A stretch of 64,000 nucleotides of DNA from Bacteroidales bacterium (lineage in GTDB: Bacteria > Bacteroidota > Bacteroidia > Bacteroidales > WCHB1-69): contig JAFXTS010000012.1 of the NCBI GenBank assembly GCA_017535665.1, positions 183,249 to 247,248 on the forward strand, in the 5' to 3' direction. Positions 43,517 through 52,429 of the stretch are shown piece by piece. The stretch's first letter is position 1. Each line of letters begins with the position of its first letter. Below the pieces are notes generated by a model. The model was not told the DNA's origin. It did no database searches and was given only the letters and a program-made list of their open reading frames with translations. The position numbers and the translations under genes are program-made.

Positions 43517-43661
43517 TGAAGAATTTGCCCAGCGCCTGCACCGTTCTTTAGAATCTGGGCGCAAGAAAAAGAGCCGTCATGGCATGATCTTCAACCTTAT
43601 TTTAATCGGGGTGGGACTTGCCCTCATCGCCGCGATGGTTTACATCTTGGTAACGATGTAA
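43488..43661 (+). CDS. 57-residue single-pass membrane protein
   Basis: Short ORF starting ATG 43488, overlapping the previous gene by 29 bases in another frame. It begins MSEPQNQYNSEEFAQRL, has a basic stretch GRKKKSRHG before the membrane segment, and ends with one hydrophobic helix (FNLILIGVGLALIAAMVYILV). The positive-inside rule puts its N-terminus in the cytoplasm. Overlap with the upstream gene suggests translational coupling. No function can be assigned. Confidence 0.65.
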   Translation: MSEPQNQYNSEEFAQRLHRSLESGRKKKSRHGMIFNLILIGVGLALIAAMVYILVTM

Positions 43662-43741
43662 CGAAGCATTGAGAAATTGTTCAGTGAAAAGAATATCAAC
43701 TCCTTTTCACCTTTCAATTTTCAGTTTTCCATTTTCAATTC
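43662..43741. repeat. AT-rich tandem-like oligonucleotide repeat
   Basis: Variants of TTTTCAATTTTCAGTTTTC follow each other between the convergent infB operon and cca. No hairpin terminator is evident. Confidence 0.5.
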
Positions 43742-45169
43742 TCAATTTTCAGTTTTCACCTCCAGCCCTAATCCTTTCCCCACCTCCACCATGTAGGCGT
43801 AGGCCGCCTCGTAGGTGTTTTCGATGAGTCCGTCGAGGATGGCGTTGCACACGGCGTCTTTGATGGTGCCGACCTCGCGTGAGGGCTTGAGTTGGAAGGT
43901 CTTCATGATGATTTCCCCGTCGATGGGCGGCCGCCAGTTGCGGATTTTGTCCTTTTCCTCAATCTCCACGAACTTCTGTCGCACAATGGCGAAGTTTTGC
44001 AGGTATTGCTTCACCTTGTTCATATTTTTCGAGGTGATGTCGGCTTCGCAGAGCAGCATCAGGTCATCGACATCGTCGCCGGCCTCGAATAGCAGGCGGC
44101 GTACGGCCGAGTCGGTAATGGTGTCATCTACAAGGGCTTGCGGGCGGAGGTGCAGTCCCACCAGTTTCTGCACATACTTCATTTTTTCGTTGCAGGGCAG
44201 TTTCAGCCGCTTGAAAATGTTGGGCACCATGCGGGCACCTACCACCTCGTGGCCATGGAACGTCCAGCCGATTTTCTCGTCAAAGCGTTTGGTTTTGGGC
44301 TTGGCAATGTCGTGCAGCAGCGCCGCCCATATCAGGTAGAGGTTGTTGCTGACGAGGGCAATTTTGTCCACCACCTCCAAGGTGTGCAGGAAGTTGTCCT
44401 TGTGTTTCAGTCCGTTGATGGTTTCTACCCCTTTCAGGGCGACGAGTTCTGGAAGGAAGAGGGACAGAAGTCCGGTTTTTTCGAGCAGCGAGAGTCCGAT
44501 GGAGGGTTTGTGGGAGAGGAGGATCTTGTTCATCTCTTCGGCGATGCGTTCCTGCGAGATGATTTCGAGGCGGGGAGCGTTGCGCACGATGGCGTCGTAG
44601 GTTTCGGGCACGATGGTGAAGTTGAGTTGCGAGGCGAAGCGGATGGCGCGAAGCATACGGAGGGGGTCGTCGGAGAAGGTGATGTCAGGATCTAACGGGG
44701 TGCGTATCAGTTTGTTGTGTATGTCGTCAATGCCATGGAAGGAGTCGATGATGCAGCCCTTGTCGGGCCCGTTGAGGGCGATGGCCAAGGCGTTGATGGT
44801 GAAGTCGCGGCGGTTCTGGTCATCCTGCAGGGTGCCGTCTTCCACGATAGGCTTGCGCGAGTCGTGGGAGTAGGACTCTTTGCGGGCGCCCACAAATTCA
44901 ACCATCGTGCCGTTGTGGGTGAACTGGGCGGTGCCGAAGTTGCGATAGACGTTCACGCTGAGGTGGGGCGAGATCTTGGCTGCGGTGGCCTGGGCCAGCT
45001 CGATGCCGGAACCTACCACCACGATGTCAATGTCGTTGGAATTTCGGTTCAGGAAAATGTCGCGCACCACACCGCCGACAGCGTATGCCACTACGCCCAT
45101 CTCTTCAGCAGCTTCTCCAACTGTTTGATATATAGGATTTTTTAATTCTTTCAAATAATCTTTCATCAC
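43742..45169 (-). CDS. cca: CCA tRNA nucleotidyltransferase with HD domain
   Basis: 475 residues. The nucleotidyltransferase head has VGGVVRDIFLNRNSNDIDIVVVG with the metal-binding Asp pair and RRDFTINALA. The RNA-binding neck follows, and then an HD phosphohydrolase-type domain with LIWAALLHDIAKPKTK (about 280-295). The enzyme adds CCA to tRNA 3' ends. The three tRNA genes in this window do not encode CCA, so it is essential here. A second Met at position 2 is an equally good start. Confidence 0.95.
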   Translation of the reverse strand: MMKDYLKELKNPIYQTVGEAAEEMGVVAYAVGGVVRDIFLNRNSNDIDIVVVGSGIELAQATAAKISPHLSVNVYRNFGTAQFTHNGTMVEFVGARKESYSHDSRKPIVEDGTLQDDQNRRDFTINALAIALNGPDKGCIIDSFHGIDDIHNKLIRTPLDPDITFSDDPLRMLRAIRFASQLNFTIVPETYDAIVRNAPRLEIISQERIAEEMNKILLSHKPSIGLSLLEKTGLLSLFLPELVALKGVETINGLKHKDNFLHTLEVVDKIALVSNNLYLIWAALLHDIAKPKTKRFDEKIGWTFHGHEVVGARMVPNIFKRLKLPCNEKMKYVQKLVGLHLRPQALVDDTITDSAVRRLLFEAGDDVDDLMLLCEADITSKNMNKVKQYLQNFAIVRQKFVEIEEKDKIRNWRPPIDGEIIMKTFQLKPSREVGTIKDAVCNAILDGLIENTYEAAYAYMVEVGKGLGLEVKTEN

Positions 45170-45208
45170 ATTACACTAAATAAAAAAATCACTTTCCCTT
45201 TCAGGGTG

Positions 45209-45216
45209 CAAAGATA
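45209..45216 (-). promoter_or_regulatory. -7 promoter box for cca
   Basis: TATCTTTG on the minus strand, 40 bases before the cca start at 45169. Confidence 0.6.
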
Positions 45217-45298
45217 ATTGAAATCTTACAATCTTTTTATTTATTTTGAAAAGACTCTAATTTTTTGCGAAACAACGGTTTCCTTTTATAAAAAAGTG

Positions 45299-45306
45299 TA
45301 ATTTTG
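45299..45306 (+). promoter_or_regulatory. -7 promoter box for the sppA operon
   Basis: TAATTTTG, 41 bases before the sppA start at 45347. Confidence 0.6.
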
Positions 45307-45346
45307 CACGTTTTTTTTGTAAAAGGCGAAATTTTATCAATTAATA

Positions 45347-47239
45347 ATGAATCTTATGGATACACAGAACATTTATCCGGAGCAGCAGGGACAGAATCCC
45401 GCTGGTTATCAGCAGCCCATGAATCCGCAGCCGCAGCCGCAACCGAGACAACGTCGTAAAAGAGAACCCAAGCCGGACACCCGCGCAAGAAAATTCTGGC
45501 GCACAGTGCTGGGCTCCTGTCTGGGCTTTTTCTTGGCCAACGTCATCATGATTGTGCTGGGCATCTATTTCCTTTTCTCCATTGTCAGTAGCATCAACTT
45601 CTCTATTCCCAGCAACTCCATCCTTGAGTTGACGTTAGATGCCCCGATTGCCGAACGCTCTACCAACGAGATGTCGTATTCGTTGTTGGGACAGCAGAAA
45701 TCTATCGGTCTTGAGGATGTTTTGCGTGCGATCAAGGAGGCTGAAAAAGACAATAAAGTTAAAGGTATCTCTTTGAATCTCACTTCTGTATCGGCAAGTC
45801 CGGCCAGCATGGAAGAGATTCGCAGAGCATTAGATGAGTTCAAGAAATCAGGCAAATTTGTCTATGCTTATAGCGACACCTATTCCCAGGGTGCTTACTA
45901 TATCGCTTCTGTCGCCGACAAGGTTTATCTGAACCCGCAGGGCTCTATCGACTTCCGTGGCATGTGTTTGCAGACCTTGTTCTACAAGGGACTTATCGAT
46001 AAGTTGGAAATTGATGTGGACATTGTGAAGCATGGCCGTTACAAAAGCGCCGTGGAGCCTTACTTCCGCAGCGATATGAGCGAAGCCAGCCGTGAGCAGT
46101 CGCTTGCCCTCGCCACCTCCATCTGGGGCACTTTTACCGAGGCCATCGCCCAATCTCGCCACATCACCACTGATGATCTTAATAGGATTGCCGACAGCAT
46201 GTTGATACGCCGTGCTGCCGACGCCCTCCAGTACAAACTGGTGGATGAGTTGAACTACCGCACCGAATACGTAAAGGCCCTCCGCGCCAAAACGGGTCTG
46301 AGTGAAAGCACCAAGATCACCATGGTGAGCATTGATGATTACAAGTTGGCTTGGGAAGAAAAAACGGTGAAGTCACGTAGCAAGAAGGTGGCTGTGATTT
46401 ATGCAGTGGGCGAGATTATTGATGGCGAAGGCAGTGAGACCGTCATTGGTTCCACGTCGCTGTGTCGTGAGATTCGCCGTGCCGCGCAAGACGAGAAGGT
46501 ACAGGCTATTGTGCTGAGAGTGAATTCGCCTGGCGGTAGCGCCCTTGCCTCCGAGGTGATTTGGAACGAGATTGAGCAGGCCAAAGCCGCTGGCAAGGTG
46601 GTGGTGACCTCCATGGGCGACTATGCTGCTTCTGGTGGCTACTATATTTCCTGCAACTCCGATGCCATCGTGGCCGAGCCGACTACCATCACGGGGTCTA
46701 TCGGCGTGTTCGGCATGATTCCGAGTTTCGGCAACTTCCTCGCCAACAAGCTGGGGGTTACCGTTGACGGAGTGGCCACCAATGCCCACGCCGATGCTTT
46801 GAGAGGCTACCGCGTGATGGACGTGAAAGAGGCTGAATTCATGCAGAACAGCGTGGATGAGACCTACGCCACTTTCCTCAGCCGCGTGGCCAAAGGCCGC
46901 AAGATGAAAGTGGAAGATGTGGACAGCATCGGTATGGGCCGCGTGTGGACCGGTAAAGATGCGCTCGAGATTGGGTTGGTGAACCAGCTGGGTAACCTGC
47001 AGGATGCCATCGAGCTGGCTGCCAAGAAAGCCGGTATCGACAAATATGAGGTGGTATATTATCCGAAGAAAAAGTCTTTCTTGGAAATGTTCACCGAAAC
47101 CAATGATTCCGACAATCAGATCGAAGCCAAATATCGTGAGGAACTGGGCGAGCTTTATCCCGCTTTCGCAGCTTTGCGCCAGATGCGCCATCTGAAAGGG
47201 GTTCAGGCTCGTATGCCTATGGAAATTATTATTGAATAA
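45347..47239 (+). CDS. sppA: Signal peptide peptidase SppA, 67K type
   Basis: 630 residues. A Gln/Pro-rich cytoplasmic head (1-55) leads to one membrane helix (about 60-85), followed by two tandem SppA domains. The Lys of the Ser-Lys dyad lies in the first domain (VKHGRYKSAVEPYF), and the catalytic Ser in the second (MGDYAASGGYYIS). SppA degrades cleaved signal peptides in the membrane. The gene ends 2 bases before the 5-alpha-reductase homologue, so the two are co-transcribed. Confidence 0.93.
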   Translation: MNLMDTQNIYPEQQGQNPAGYQQPMNPQPQPQPRQRRKREPKPDTRARKFWRTVLGSCLGFFLANVIMIVLGIYFLFSIVSSINFSIPSNSILELTLDAPIAERSTNEMSYSLLGQQKSIGLEDVLRAIKEAEKDNKVKGISLNLTSVSASPASMEEIRRALDEFKKSGKFVYAYSDTYSQGAYYIASVADKVYLNPQGSIDFRGMCLQTLFYKGLIDKLEIDVDIVKHGRYKSAVEPYFRSDMSEASREQSLALATSIWGTFTEAIAQSRHITTDDLNRIADSMLIRRAADALQYKLVDELNYRTEYVKALRAKTGLSESTKITMVSIDDYKLAWEEKTVKSRSKKVAVIYAVGEIIDGEGSETVIGSTSLCREIRRAAQDEKVQAIVLRVNSPGGSALASEVIWNEIEQAKAAGKVVVTSMGDYAASGGYYISCNSDAIVAEPTTITGSIGVFGMIPSFGNFLANKLGVTVDGVATNAHADALRGYRVMDVKEAEFMQNSVDETYATFLSRVAKGRKMKVEDVDSIGMGRVWTGKDALEIGLVNQLGNLQDAIELAAKKAGIDKYEVVYYPKKKSFLEMFTETNDSDNQIEAKYREELGELYPAFAALRQMRHLKGVQARMPMEIIIE

Positions 47240-47241
47240 GG

Positions 47242-48030
47242 ATGTCAGTATTTAATATTTTTCTCGTCGTGATGACGGTCATTGCTGTCATCGTGTTTAT
47301 ATCGCTCTATTTTGTGGAGGCCGGCTATGGGATGCTGGTCTCTGCCCGTTGGGGCAAACTCATCAACAATAAGGTGGCGTGGTTCTTTATGGAAGTGCCA
47401 GTGTTCGTCGCGATGATGGTGCTGTGGGCTCTCTCGCCCCACCGCCTCGACCTCGTGCCGCTGGTCTTCTTCCTGATTTTCGAACTCCATTACTTTCAAC
47501 GAGTTTTTGTTTTTCCTTTTTTAATGAAAGGGAAAAGCAAGATGCCTATCGGTATCATGCTGATGGGCGTATGCTTCAACTGCCTCAACGCGGTCATGCA
47601 GGGCTACTGGATTTTTTACGAATCCTATAATGTGAACTATAGCGTTTTTGGCCTTCACTATACCGATACACAGTGGCTCACCTCGCCGCATTTCATCCTC
47701 GGAACGATGCTGTTTTTCGCTGGCTTCTTTGTCAATTTGCGTTCCGACTACATCATCCGCCACCTCCGCAAAAGTCCCGACGATCACAACCACTATCTGC
47801 CCAAAGGTAGCATGTTCAACTACGTCACCTCCGCCAATTACTGCGGTGAACTGATGGAGTGGTTGGGCTTCGCCATTCTCACATGGTCGCTGGCCGGTCT
47901 GGTGTTCTTCATCTGGACTTTCGCCAACTTAGTACCCCGTGCTAACACACTCTATCACAGATATCAACACGAATTCAAGGATGAGATGGAAGGGAAGAAG
48001 CTGAAACGTGTCATTCCGTTCATTTATTAG
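47242..48030 (+). CDS. Steroid 5-alpha-reductase (SRD5A) family protein
   Basis: 262 residues with about seven membrane helices. It aligns by eye with true SRD5A enzymes, not only with DUF1295. It shows MEVP at 50-53 (Glu51 at the place of the human SRD5A2 catalytic Glu57, though the neighbouring Gln is Met), HYFQRVFVFPF with Tyr84 (human Tyr91), the NADPH segment NLRSDYIIRHLRKSP (Asn165, Asp169, Arg173) and NYVTSANYCGELMEWLGFA, ending RVIPFIY. These enzymes reduce the delta-4 bond of 3-oxo-steroids with NADPH. It is followed after 48 bases by an Old Yellow Enzyme. Confidence 0.85.
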   Translation: MSVFNIFLVVMTVIAVIVFISLYFVEAGYGMLVSARWGKLINNKVAWFFMEVPVFVAMMVLWALSPHRLDLVPLVFFLIFELHYFQRVFVFPFLMKGKSKMPIGIMLMGVCFNCLNAVMQGYWIFYESYNVNYSVFGLHYTDTQWLTSPHFILGTMLFFAGFFVNLRSDYIIRHLRKSPDDHNHYLPKGSMFNYVTSANYCGELMEWLGFAILTWSLAGLVFFIWTFANLVPRANTLYHRYQHEFKDEMEGKKLKRVIPFIY

Positions 48031-48078
48031 TGCACTCTGCCAATTTTTAGCATAATATAGCATAAAAAAATACGATTC

Positions 48079-49305
48079 ATGTCAGATTCTAAAATTTTCA
48101 CTCCTGTGACTTTCGGTCCGCTCACTTTGCGGAACCGTACGATTCGTTCAGCCGCATTCGAAAACATGTGTTACGGCAATAAACCCTCAGAGGATTTGTT
48201 CAACTATCATACGGCCGTGGCCAAAGGCGGCATCGGCATGACCACCATCGCCTACGCTGCGGTGAACCGTAGCGGTGTGTCGTTTGATGGTCAGCTGTGG
48301 ATGCGCGAGGAGATCATTCCCGACCTGCGCAAGCTCACCGACGCCATTCATGCGGCGGGGGCGAAAGCCTCCATCCAGTTGGGACACTGCGGCAACATGA
48401 CGCACCGCAGCACTTGCGGACAACTGCCGGTGGGTGCCTCCGGCGGCTTCAACTTCTACTCGCCCACCTTCCACCGCAAGCTCACCGAAGCCGAGATAGA
48501 GGGTTTGGTAAAAGACTTCGGAAGGTCGGTGAACCTCGCCCGCGAGGCCGGCTTCGATGCCGTAGAGATTCATGCTGGACACGGCTACCTCATCAGCCAG
48601 TTCCTGTCGCCCTATACCAACCGCAGGAAGGACAAGTTCGGCGGCTCGCTCGACAACCGCATGACCTTCATGCGCATGGTGATGAAAGAGGTGATGCAAG
48701 CTGCCGGCGACGATATGGCCGTGTTTGTAAAGACCAACATGTATGATGGTTTCAAAGGCGGCTTGGGCATTGACGAATGCCTCGAGGTGGCTAAGGAACT
48801 TGAACGGCTGGGCGCTCACGCGCTGGTGCTCACTGCCGGCTTTGTCAGCAAGGCCCCGATGGCCGTGATGCGCGGCTGCATGCCCTACAAGACCCTTGCC
48901 CACTATATGAATCCTTGGAAATTTTGGTGGCTGAAGATGGGTGTCCGCATGTTCGGCAACATCCTGATTCCCGAAGTACCGTTCAAAGAGGCCTATTTCT
49001 TGGAGGATGCCAAGAAGTTCCGCGCCGCGCTGAAGCTCCCGCTGGTGTATGTGGGCGGCCTCGTCTCCAAAAGCAAGATGGAGGAGGTGCTGGATGCCGG
49101 TTTCGACGGGCTGCAGATGGCCCGTGCGCTGGTACACGACACCGACTTCGTGAACAAACTCGCTGCCGGCGAAGAACGTAGCGGCTGCAAGCACTCCAAC
49201 TACTGCATCGGCCGTATGTACACCTTGGAGATGAAATGTCACCACTGTGTGGACCATCTGCCAAAGAAACTTGAAAAGGAAATTGAGGAACTTGAGAAAC
49301 GATAA
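48079..49305 (+). CDS. Old Yellow Enzyme-family NADH:flavin oxidoreductase
   Basis: 408 residues. The FMN-binding TIM barrel begins VTFGPLTLRNRTIRSAAFENM and carries IQLGHCGNMTH, EIHAGHGYLISQFLSPYTNRRKDKFGGSLDNR and LVYVGGLVSKSKME. Near the C-terminus four cysteines (370, 376, 387, 390) form a C-x5-C-x10-C-x2-C pattern that could bind an Fe-S cluster, as in 2-enoate reductases. There is no C-terminal FAD/NAD domain. OYE enzymes reduce activated C=C bonds; in gut Bacteroidales a member acts as a 5-beta-reductase next to a 5-alpha-reductase, the same arrangement as here. Confidence 0.87.
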   Translation: MSDSKIFTPVTFGPLTLRNRTIRSAAFENMCYGNKPSEDLFNYHTAVAKGGIGMTTIAYAAVNRSGVSFDGQLWMREEIIPDLRKLTDAIHAAGAKASIQLGHCGNMTHRSTCGQLPVGASGGFNFYSPTFHRKLTEAEIEGLVKDFGRSVNLAREAGFDAVEIHAGHGYLISQFLSPYTNRRKDKFGGSLDNRMTFMRMVMKEVMQAAGDDMAVFVKTNMYDGFKGGLGIDECLEVAKELERLGAHALVLTAGFVSKAPMAVMRGCMPYKTLAHYMNPWKFWWLKMGVRMFGNILIPEVPFKEAYFLEDAKKFRAALKLPLVYVGGLVSKSKMEEVLDAGFDGLQMARALVHDTDFVNKLAAGEERSGCKHSNYCIGRMYTLEMKCHHCVDHLPKKLEKEIEELEKR

Positions 49306-49311
49306 CGTCCT

Positions 49312-50457
49312 ATGAGATTGTCGCTTATCATCATCTTTGCCTCACTGCTGCTGATACCAGACCTCTATATTTGGTATTTTTTCTTGCGCAAGAAAAAGAT
49401 AGGGTGGGTACTGCTGTTCTTCCTTCCGCTCATCTATACGCTGTTGGTGGGGGTGCTGATGTTTTTAGGCAAAAACACACCGCTGTTGAGCCGTATCCTC
49501 TTCTATATTATGCTCTGTCTCTCATTGCCGAAGGCGATTTTTACGGTGGGCGACATTATTTCGCAGGTGATAGGCCATTGGTCAAAGAAGGGCAGAAAGA
49601 TAGGGCTGGGTATTAGTGTTGCATTGGCGTTGGTGGTGTTTTCAGCTGCCGTTTACTCCTGTACGGCGGGGGTGAAAAAACTCGAGGTGAAAGAGCAGGA
49701 GTTGGCTTTTGAGATCCTGCCAGCAGGTTTCGATGGATACCGTGTCGTGCAGATCTCCGACCTCCATATCGGGTCGTACAACGCGGGCAGCGACTATGTG
49801 CAGCGGGTGGTGGATTCGGCGAATGCCCTGAAGCCCGATTTGATTGTATTCACGGGCGATTTGGTGAATATCAAGTCCGAGGAGGTGCAGCCGTTTGTAG
49901 AGGTGCTTTCCTCACTAAAGGCCAAAGACGGGGTGATATCCATTTTGGGCAACCACGACTATGGCACGTATGCCTACTATCACGACAGCATTCACTCGGC
50001 AGAGGAGTGTCAGCGGCTGATCAAGATAGAACGCGATTTAGGTTGGAACTTACTGATTGACAGCAATGTGATTATCCAGCACGGGAAGGATCATATTGCT
50101 GTGGTGGGTGTGGGCGACATCGGGAAGCCCCCGTTCAAGCCGCTTGGCGATTTGAAGAAGGCTACTGCTTCGCTCGACAGCAGCACCTTCTGCATTTTGC
50201 TCAGCCATGATCCGTCGCACTGGCGCATGGAGGTGCTGCCGCAGACCGACATCCCGCTTACCCTTTCGGGACATACCCATGCCATGCAGTTCCGCATCGG
50301 TGACTTCTCGCCGGTGAAGTGGATGTACGACGAATGGGGCGGACTGTATGAGGAGAACGGACAAAAGCTGTTCGTCTCTACCGGTATTGGCGGTGCGATG
50401 CCGTTCCGGTTGGGAGCCATCCCCGAAATCAATCTTCTAATTTTAAAAAAGAAATAA
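49312..50457 (+). CDS. Membrane-anchored metallophosphoesterase
   Basis: 381 residues. Three or four membrane helices occupy the first 125 residues. The calcineurin-like catalytic domain then shows all metal-binding motifs: QISDLHIG, FTGDLVN, GNHDYGTY, LSHDPSHW and GHTHAMQ. Relatives such as YkuE/LpxG hydrolyse phosphoesters, some of them lipid-linked, on the outer face of the membrane. It starts 6 bases after the OYE gene and so belongs to the sppA operon. Confidence 0.9.
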   Translation: MRLSLIIIFASLLLIPDLYIWYFFLRKKKIGWVLLFFLPLIYTLLVGVLMFLGKNTPLLSRILFYIMLCLSLPKAIFTVGDIISQVIGHWSKKGRKIGLGISVALALVVFSAAVYSCTAGVKKLEVKEQELAFEILPAGFDGYRVVQISDLHIGSYNAGSDYVQRVVDSANALKPDLIVFTGDLVNIKSEEVQPFVEVLSSLKAKDGVISILGNHDYGTYAYYHDSIHSAEECQRLIKIERDLGWNLLIDSNVIIQHGKDHIAVVGVGDIGKPPFKPLGDLKKATASLDSSTFCILLSHDPSHWRMEVLPQTDIPLTLSGHTHAMQFRIGDFSPVKWMYDEWGGLYEENGQKLFVSTGIGGAMPFRLGAIPEINLLILKKK

Positions 50458-50459
50458 TT

Positions 50460-50500
50460 ACCCGATAATTGTAAATTGTTAATTGTAAATTATTAATTGT
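50460..50500. repeat. AT-rich oligonucleotide repeat before rmlA
   Basis: Repeated ATTGTAAATT/ATTGTTAATT units stand between the metallophosphoesterase and the rmlA start. Similar short repeats are common between Bacteroidetes genes. Confidence 0.45.
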
Positions 50501-50505
50501 CAAAT

Positions 50506-51372
50506 ATGAAAGGAATCATTTTAGCAGGCGGTGCTGGCACGAGATTGCATCCCATTACGCTGGCCATGAGCAAACAGCTGATGCCCATTTATAACAAACC
50601 GATGATTTACTATCCGCTCTCCACGCTGCTTTCTGCGGGGATTCGTGAGATTTTGATCATCTCCACTCCCACCGACCTGCCGCATTTCGAGCGATTGTTA
50701 GGCGATGGCAGCCGCATTGGATGCCGTTTCGAGTACAAGGTGCAGGAGGTGCCCAACGGGCTGGCACAGGCCTTCGTGCTGGGTCGCGAGTTCATCGGCA
50801 ACGACAAGGTCTCGCTGGTGCTGGGCGATAACATCTTCTACGGCAGTGCGTTCGAGCATAATCTCTATAAAAATAACGACCCCGACGGTGGTATCGTTTT
50901 CGCCTATCACGTATCCGACCCCGAGCGTTACGGTGTGGTGGAGTTTGATGAAAACATGAATGCTGTCTCTATCGAGGAGAAGCCCAAGCAGCCCAAGTCC
51001 AACTATGCGGTGCCGGGACTCTACTTCTATGACAATTCCGTGGTGGAGGTGGCCGCCAACATCAAACCCAGCGCCCGTGGCGAATATGAAATTACGGATG
51101 TCAACAAATATTATCTTGAGCATAAAAAGCTGAAAGTCTGTAAAATAGATAGAGGTACCGCGTGGCTCGACACCGGAACTTTCCGCTCGCTGATTGAGGC
51201 TACCCAGTTTGTGCAAGTGGTGGAAGAACGCCAAGGACAGATGGTGGGATGCATTGAGGAGGTGGCCTACAGACAAGGCTTCATCGATGCCGAACAGTTG
51301 CGCACCATTGCGGAACCTTTACGAAAGAGCGGTTATGGAGAATATCTGCTCAAGCTGATTGCTGACAATTAA
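50506..51372 (+). CDS. rfbA: Glucose-1-phosphate thymidylyltransferase RmlA
   Basis: 288 residues from ATG 50506, directly before the nucleotide-binding motif [33 protein letters not shown]. Later signatures include [31 protein letters not shown] and TAWLDTGT. It makes dTDP-glucose, the first step towards dTDP-rhamnose. rmlB, rmlC and rmlD are not in the window, so the gene is separate from its pathway partners. Confidence 0.95.
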   Translation: MKGIILAGGAGTRLHPITLAMSKQLMPIYNKPMIYYPLSTLLSAGIREILIISTPTDLPHFERLLGDGSRIGCRFEYKVQEVPNGLAQAFVLGREFIGNDKVSLVLGDNIFYGSAFEHNLYKNNDPDGGIVFAYHVSDPERYGVVEFDENMNAVSIEEKPKQPKSNYAVPGLYFYDNSVVEVAANIKPSARGEYEITDVNKYYLEHKKLKVCKIDRGTAWLDTGTFRSLIEATQFVQVVEERQGQMVGCIEEVAYRQGFIDAEQLRTIAEPLRKSGYGEYLLKLIADN

Positions 51373-51382
51373 AATCTCTTTT

Positions 51383-52429
51383 ATGAAAAGATATCAGGGC
51401 CCGTTTTTATGCCTGATTCTGCTATTTTTTGGCATAGTGAATGCTTATTCGCAGGGTCGGGAAGAGAAGGAGGCGGTGAATGCCATTTACCATTGGAAAA
51501 CCACCTTTAATCCTTCGAAAGAGGAGTGGAAATTCTTGAATGACAATGCGGTAAAGCGGATGTATGTACGCTTTTTTGATGTGGATAATGATCCGGCAGA
51601 ACCGGTGGCCACTACCATTTTCAAGCAGAATCTTCCCCAAGACATTGAAATCATTCCCACCACTTTTATCACGGTTCGTGGAGTAAGTGGTTGGAGGTGG
51701 TATAGTGATTCGATGCGGCAGGTAAGGTGTCAGGAGCTCGCCTATAAGATTGTGGGAAGGTTGTTGAAAATGGCCAAGGTACAGCAGGTTGAGGTCAAGG
51801 AGGTGCAGTTCGACTGCGACTGGACTTCGGTCAGCGAGGAGGATTTTTTCCAGCTTTGTTCTTTTGCTCGCGACACATTGCATCGGATGGGCATTGACCT
51901 CAGTGTGACCATCCGCTTGCACCAGCTGAATGTGCTCGACAAAGTGCCGGCCGACAGGGGAGTGCTGATGTTGTACAACACTTCCAACTTGAAAAACTAT
52001 AGTGTAAGCAACTCCATTCTTTCATATAATGCTGTAAAACAATATCTTTCAAGAGTTCCCAAGGAGTGTGTTTTAGACTTGGATTTTGCTTACCCAACCT
52101 ATTCGTGGGGTATCTGGTTCAATAGCTGGCAAGATTTTAATGGGATTTTGCACAAGGTGGACATCACCAATAGTGCGTTATACCAATGGAAGCAAGATGG
52201 CTGCTATGAGGTTTTGAAGGACCATAAAGTGGAGGGACGACAGTTGGAAAAAGGCGACATCATTCGCTGGGAGGTGAGTGAATATGAGGAGGTGATGAAG
52301 GTGAAGAATGCCATTGAATCATATCCTTCTCTGAAAGGAAGTCGCTATTCTGTTATACTTTATCACTTGGATTTCAACAATTTGTCAAATTTTAGTCAGG
52401 ATGAAATTGAGAATATTTACCGCCATTAG
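51383..52429 (+). CDS. Secreted protein of unknown function (first of a pair)
   Basis: 348 residues from ATG 51383, which starts a signal peptide (MKRYQGPFLCLILLFFGIVNAYSQ). An alternating strand-helix layout with acidic strand ends (MYVRFFDVDND; VKEVQFDCDWTS; VTIRLHQLN; GVLMLYNTSN; CVLDLDFAYPTYSWG) suggests a TIM barrel similar to glycoside hydrolases. I cannot name a family or catalytic pair. The C-terminus overlaps the next gene by 29 bases. I have the impression of a conserved Bacteroidetes pair of no known role. Confidence 0.7.
   Translation: MKRYQGPFLCLILLFFGIVNAYSQGREEKEAVNAIYHWKTTFNPSKEEWKFLNDNAVKRMYVRFFDVDNDPAEPVATTIFKQNLPQDIEIIPTTFITVRGVSGWRWYSDSMRQVRCQELAYKIVGRLLKMAKVQQVEVKEVQFDCDWTSVSEEDFFQLCSFARDTLHRMGIDLSVTIRLHQLNVLDKVPADRGVLMLYNTSNLKNYSVSNSILSYNAVKQYLSRVPKECVLDLDFAYPTYSWGIWFNSWQDFNGILHKVDITNSALYQWKQDGCYEVLKDHKVEGRQLEKGDIIRWEVSEYEEVMKVKNAIESYPSLKGSRYSVILYHLDFNNLSNFSQDEIENIYRH

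Noticed and set aside
43662..43760. Possible CRISPR or minisatellite from the TTTTCAATTTTCAG repeats
   Set aside because: The repeats are short, imperfect and without spacers; such AT-rich runs are common between Bacteroidetes genes.
48187..49257. Long minus-strand open frame (356 codons) opposite the OYE gene
   Set aside because: Antisense shadow with His/Val/Gly-rich composition and no recognisable motif.
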